This document shows, in pieces, positions 60,801-64,000 of a DNA stretch of 64,000 nt (position 1 is its first letter; every line of letters begins with the position of its first letter). The stretch is from Megalobrama amblycephala (taxonomy: Eukaryota > Chordata > Actinopteri > Cypriniformes > Xenocyprididae). The stretch spans positions 40,311,396-40,375,395 of the forward strand of contig NC_063054.1 in assembly GCF_018812025.1 (NCBI RefSeq), given 5' to 3'. The notes beneath the pieces were generated by a model. That model saw only the letters and a list, made by a program, of their open reading frames with translations. It was not told the origin of the DNA and made no database searches. A program made the position numbers and the translations under genes.

Positions 60801-61605
60801 CAACTAAAATGTTAAACTGAAAACACATTTCACTCACTGTAGCCCATCAGTTCACCTCCCGGAGCTTCTGCTACTATGAAATACTCCGGCCAGTGAGCCA
60901 AATACTGAAGATAGAAGGGAATTCCATACTGTACAATGAATGAAAGTTAAGAATAAAACACAAATATGCGTGCAATAAAGAGTAAAACGATTCATGACAG
61001 GCTGATAATCCACATAACAGTTTGTAATTGTTTTAAAGGATACAGTTTCTGTCAGGGGGTCCAGATTACTGTGGGATACAAACACACAAATTCATTTAAA
61101 TATCACAATCTCATATATGATGAGCAGCATATAAACAAAGCTAAATCAGATATAACATGTAAATATGCGGACAAATACAATATTAAACTTATAATATTAA
61201 TAAGTAAAACTAGCTTATCACTAAATGTTATACAACAAGTACATAATTATCAATATAAATGATGCAGCACAGTATACAAGCAGAAAGTACCATGTTCCTT
61301 GTACATAAATACATGAATGCATCTACTTTCTGTTAGTAAACTGTGCTGCATCATCATGCGCAATATGATCTTAATTAACATTTAACAACTTTAGCGGTAC
61401 CATAGTACAAAGAAGGTGTTTCAGTAATACCATGGTACTGAAATTAAGGTATTAGTCTAGTAGTGCCTTCACTTTACGATGGTAACGCTAAAGCACATTT
61501 CTGAAATGGTAATTACCAGCGCTATTATATAATTTGTAATTCTATAACTCACATATTGTTGAATTTAAACAGATCATCGCACGTGAAAGCTCGTAATGTT
61601 GTCAT
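57118..61605 (-). CDS. naa20: N-alpha-acetyltransferase 20, NatB catalytic subunit (NAA20), 6 exons
   Basis: Exons in transcript order: 61605-61553, 61068-61044, 60928-60838, 57781-57646, 57482-57337, 57203-57118; all GT-AG and in frame, 537 nt, 178 aa, the same length as human NAA20. It begins MTTLRAFTCDDLFKFNN and ends IPLPHPVRPEDIE. A GNAT fold is clear, with the acetyl-CoA pyrophosphate-binding loop RRLGLA at residues 84-89 and the substrate-loop segment EEWHGHVTALSV before it. With NAA25 it acetylates nascent proteins starting Met-Asp/Glu/Asn/Gln at the ribosome. The protein is almost unchanged from mammals. Intron 3 (57782-60837) has been filled by a stack of nested transposons. The gene is tail-to-tail with crnkl1 and head-to-head with a CD109-like gene. 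Confidence 0.97.
57810..57868. repeat. (TA)n microsatellite
   Basis: About 29 TA units, starting about 28 bp upstream (in transcript sense) of the naa20 exon 4 acceptor. Confidence 0.95.
58199..58676. mobile_element. TTAA-flanked element (478 bp), same family as 25938-26458
   Basis: Starts AGGTGCTATAGAGGATGTTT and ends with its inverse, ATCCTCTATAACACCT. TTAA lies at 58195-58198 and 58677-58680. In naa20 intron 3, directly abutting the next element. Confidence 0.88.
58821..58985 (+). pseudogene. Relic of a THAP-type zinc-finger coding segment
   Basis: In one frame: GKCFATDCTNSFHTKSEV, a stop, FYRLLKPTEKRSK, a stop at the expected Trp position, VTERAGL. One frameshift later comes CSYHFV. This is the THAP C2CH layout: Cys-x4-Cys, an F(Y/H)R...P block, and Cys-x2-His-Phe about 45 residues on. 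Two stops and one frameshift make it non-functional. THAP domains occur at the N-terminus of several DNA-transposon transposases. Confidence 0.5.
59036..59512. mobile_element. Fold-back element with an ACGAGAAAAAA-type simple repeat interior
   Basis: Left TACGGAAGAGGATTAGGGC and right GCCCTAATCCTCTTCCGTA (with TTA between) are inverted, flanked by ATATTG on both sides. The interior is a tandem of AAATTTCGAGAAAAA / AGTCGAGATAAAATGTTGAG units that turns into its inverse at about 59335. Nested within 58702-59973, the innermost of three levels. Confidence 0.8.
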
Positions 61606-62062
61606 TCTCTCGTGAGTGCAGCAGGACGACGCTCCGACCTCTCACCTCTGCGTCACACGTGTGACGTTCCAATGTCTTTTTAAACAGCGACATCTGTCGG
61701 CATGATGGAGAAACACACATGCAACTTTTACTTTTTATTACTACCTACATTATTAATTTATGAGCAAAAAATGTTTGTTTGTTTGTTTGTTTGTTTGTTT
61801 ATTTCCCATGAATTTAAACTCCACATTTCATTGCAACATTTAAGATTTGATTCATTAAATGATTTATCTTTGCTCTGTTAGTTCTTCTCAAACATGTTAT
61901 ACAAGTCTTTATATAGGTCCCTTCATTGTCCAGTGAATGGGCTGTTATTCCCTCAGGTGTGTAGGTGGAGTGATGAAGGATCAGGTGTTGGATCGCTCTT
62001 TAAAAGCATCTGTTAGTCTTAATAGTTCAGTAAGTGCTTTCACTGGAGTGTCACACCTGCAA
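61606..62062. promoter_or_regulatory. Divergent promoter region of naa20 (-) and the CD109-like gene (+)
   Basis: There are 457 bp between the two start codons. Close to naa20 is a perfect 16-bp palindrome CGTCACACGTGTGACG (61651-61666): an E-box CACGTG flanked by two CRE half-sites, in a short CpG-rich stretch as expected for a housekeeping promoter. Close to the CD109-like gene is a TATA-like TTTATATAGG (61908-61917) about 150 bp before its ATG. A (TTTG)n run at about 61769-61800 separates the two. The two halves look like separate promoters of different type. Confidence 0.5.
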
Positions 62063-63073
62063 ATGGAGTGGCTTCAGGTCTTTGGAGTCCTGGGATGTGT
62101 ACTATTCTGCAGTGGAACTCTGACCACACCAAGGTTTGTTACATTTATAGTTCTATTTTAGTAACATGTTTAAAAGGTGATTGATATGTTAAAATTCTAT
62201 TTTTAATGCTCAGTATTCTAAATCTGTATCTTTTGTCTCTTGACAAGATTTTCTTCGTTCTTCTTTATATTAATACACACAGCCGTTTAAAAATTTGGGG
62301 GGTCATTAGATTTTTTAAATGTTTTTGAAGGAAGTCTCTTATTCACACCTAGGCTGCATTTATTTGATCAAAAATACAGTAAAAAATATTAATACTTTGA
62401 AACATTATTATAATTTAAAATAGCTGTTTTCATTTCTTATTATTTTCAATGTTAAAAACAGCTGTGCTGCTTCATATTTTTGTGGAAACCGTGATATATT
62501 TTTTTAGGATTATTTGATGAATAGAAAGTTCAAAAGAACAGCATTTATTTGAAATATAAATCTTTTTGTCCTTTAAATGTCTTTACTGTCATTTTTGATG
62601 CATCCTTGCTCAGTAAAAGTATTAATTTCTTTAAAAAAAAAATCTTACCGAACCCAAACTTTTGAACGGTAGTGCAAGATAGAAAATTATAGCTGTTTAC
62701 TGTTTCTGATAATATAAGTTCTAAAAAAAAAAAAAAGAAAGAAAAAAAGTTATTTATGTTTATCTGCATCCAATTTAAGCCGATTCAAACAATATTCATA
62801 GTAAAAAACAAATTATTGAGAGAAATATATAATATGGAATATAATCACAGAATTATTATATATCTATCATAATCCCATGAAAATAAGACATTTTTTATAG
62901 TTTCAGCCCAATACAGAAACCCTCCTACCTCATATCCGTCTCTGAAGTTCTGCGCTGTGACGTTCCCACCACAATATCAGTCACCGTTCTGTCAGATTAT
63001 CCCATCACAGTCACAGCTGAACTCATCCATGGAAACACCAGTGTGGCCCAAACACAGAGCACCATCCCAGCAG
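62063..63073 (+). CDS. cd109: CD109-like alpha-2-macroglobulin-family protein, first two exons only (gene continues past the window)
   Basis: Exon 1 is 62063-62133 and exon 2 is 62907-63073, joined in phase by a GT-AG intron; exon 2 ends at CAG/GTAAAT at 63073. Exon 1 encodes a signal peptide (MEWLQVFGVLGCVLFCSG). Exon 2 encodes a segment beginning PSYLISVSEVLRCDVPTT and running through ITVTAELIHGNTSV, a beta-rich pattern matching the first macroglobulin (MG1) domain of CD109, where the equivalent is PRFLVTAPG...VTIGVELL...VTVKAELL. CD109 is a GPI-anchored thioester protein that modulates TGF-beta signalling. An in-frame upstream ATG at 61937 exists but would bury the signal peptide, so 62063 is preferred. 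Another A2M/complement-family member cannot be excluded from about 80 residues. Confidence 0.65.
62275..62680 (-). mobile_element. Abundant inverted-repeat family copy, CD109-like intron 1
   Basis: Starts ACACAGCCGTTTAAAAATTTG and ends CAAACTTTTGAACGGTAGTG; the internal GAATTTTCAGC block is missing, so this is a deleted copy. Confidence 0.65.
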
Positions 63074-63149
63074 GTAAATCACCATCATTTACTGTCATCT
63101 GACATTTATTATCATCAGGATCATCTTATTGTATTCCTCATATACATGT

Positions 63150-63153
63150 TAAC

Positions 63154-63190
<37 letters not shown>

Positions 63191-63191
63191 A
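63150..63191. repeat. (CTAT)n microsatellite
   Basis: About ten CTAT units in CD109-like intron 2. Confidence 0.95.
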
Positions 63192-63423
63192 GATGCAACG
63201 ATTGCAATTTTCTTGGCCGATACCGATTTTTGCCAATTCCTATTTTCTTACTAAGAACTATAATTGGCAGCATATACAAACAAAAATCTGCTTTTCTTCA
63301 ACGCAGTTTTATTTTCATAAGAAAACACAAGTAAAAAGTCAATCATAAAATAAGAACAAATACACAAATGGACCCTTTTCAACAGTCAACAGCATTGTAA
63401 ATCTTGCAAAGTAAATCTTGCAA

Positions 63424-63427
<4 letters not shown>

Positions 63428-63483
<56 letters not shown>
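63428..63483. repeat. (TA)n microsatellite
   Basis: About 28 TA units in CD109-like intron 2. Confidence 0.95.
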
Positions 63484-63484
<1 letters not shown>

Positions 63485-63489
<5 letters not shown>

Positions 63490-64000
63490 TTGTGTACAAT
63501 ATTTTTTTTCAGGATTCTTTGATGAATAGAAAGTTCAAAAGAACAGTGTTTATCTGAAATCTAATCTTTTGTAACATTATAAATGTCTTTACTGCCACTT
63601 TTGATTGATTTAATGCATCCTTGCTGAATAAAAGTATTCATTTCTTTAATTTCTTTTCAAAAAAATAAAAATAAAAATTCTTACTGACCCCAAACTTTTG
63701 AACGGTAGTGTATAATGCTACAAAAGCTTTGTATTTCAGATAAATGCTGTTCTTTTGAACTTTCTATTCATCAAGGAATCCTGAAAAAAAAAGTACACAA
63801 CTGTTTTCAACATTGAAAATAATCATAAATGTTTATTGAGCAGCAAATCAGCATATTAGAATGATTTCTGAAGGATCATGTGACACTGAAGACTGGAGTA
63901 ATGATGCTGAAAATTCAGCTTTGCCATCACAGGAATAAATTACTTTGTCAAATATATTTAAATAGTACACAGTTATTTTAAATTGTAATAATATTTCACA
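63485..64000 (+). mobile_element. Abundant inverted-repeat family, two half-copies running off the window
   Basis: A reverse half (63500-63710, ending CTTTTGAACGGTAGTGTA) is followed by a forward half with the core GTGACACTGAAGACTGGAGT at about 63880. The element is cut by the window edge. Confidence 0.7.

Noticed and set aside
61937..62062. Upstream in-frame ATG for the CD109-like gene
   Set aside because: It would place 42 polar residues before a clear signal peptide. The downstream ATG at 62063 directly starts the hydrophobic leader.

Overview
The window is vertebrate nuclear DNA, most likely from a cyprinid (carp or zebrafish-like) fish. The evidence is four intron-bearing genes with clear fish orthologues, GT-AG introns, vertebrate poly(A) signals, many AT/GT microsatellites, and a dense load of Tc1-like and short terminal-inverted-repeat DNA transposons of the kind that fills cyprinid introns. 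I found no bacterial, plasmid, CRISPR or viral content.

Layout. 1-3060: repeat-rich intergenic DNA. 4232-5401 (-): insm1, probably insm1a, a single-exon zinc-finger repressor, with its 3' UTR to the left and an E-box-rich 5' flank to the right. 7393-44824 (-): cfap61, a cilia/flagella radial-spoke gene. I reconstructed 25 coding exons that join in frame to 3546 nt (1181 codons plus stop). Its large introns hold a minisatellite-bearing element, Tc1 elements, TTAA-flanked elements and three stretches that look like conserved non-coding DNA. 45326-54880 (+): crnkl1, a spliceosomal HAT-repeat protein with 14 coding exons (757 codons), head-to-head with cfap61 across about 500 bp. 57118-61605 (-): naa20, the NatB catalytic subunit, with 6 coding exons (178 codons), tail-to-tail with crnkl1. 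62063 to the window edge (+): the first two exons of a CD109-like alpha-2-macroglobulin-family gene, head-to-head with naa20 across about 460 bp.

From general knowledge, INSM1-CFAP61-CRNKL1-NAA20 is also the human 20p11 order, so this is an old syntenic block. The CD109-like neighbour is where it departs from the human arrangement. The genes do not form one pathway: one neuroendocrine transcription factor, one motile-cilium gene, and two housekeeping genes that each share a short divergent promoter with a tissue-restricted neighbour.

The most notable signals are: (i) an apparent U12-type AT-AC intron inside crnkl1, itself a splicing-factor gene; (ii) a recurrent set of TTAA-flanked elements, including one nested in a Tc1 transposon and two sharing a single TTAA; (iii) a minisatellite of about 1.9 kb enclosed by terminal inverted repeats; (iv) a 1.4 kb palindrome inside a crnkl1 intron; and (v) a decayed THAP-like zinc-finger coding relic inside a nested transposon in naa20. 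All exon boundaries come from reading splice sites and protein similarity by eye; no alignment software was used.
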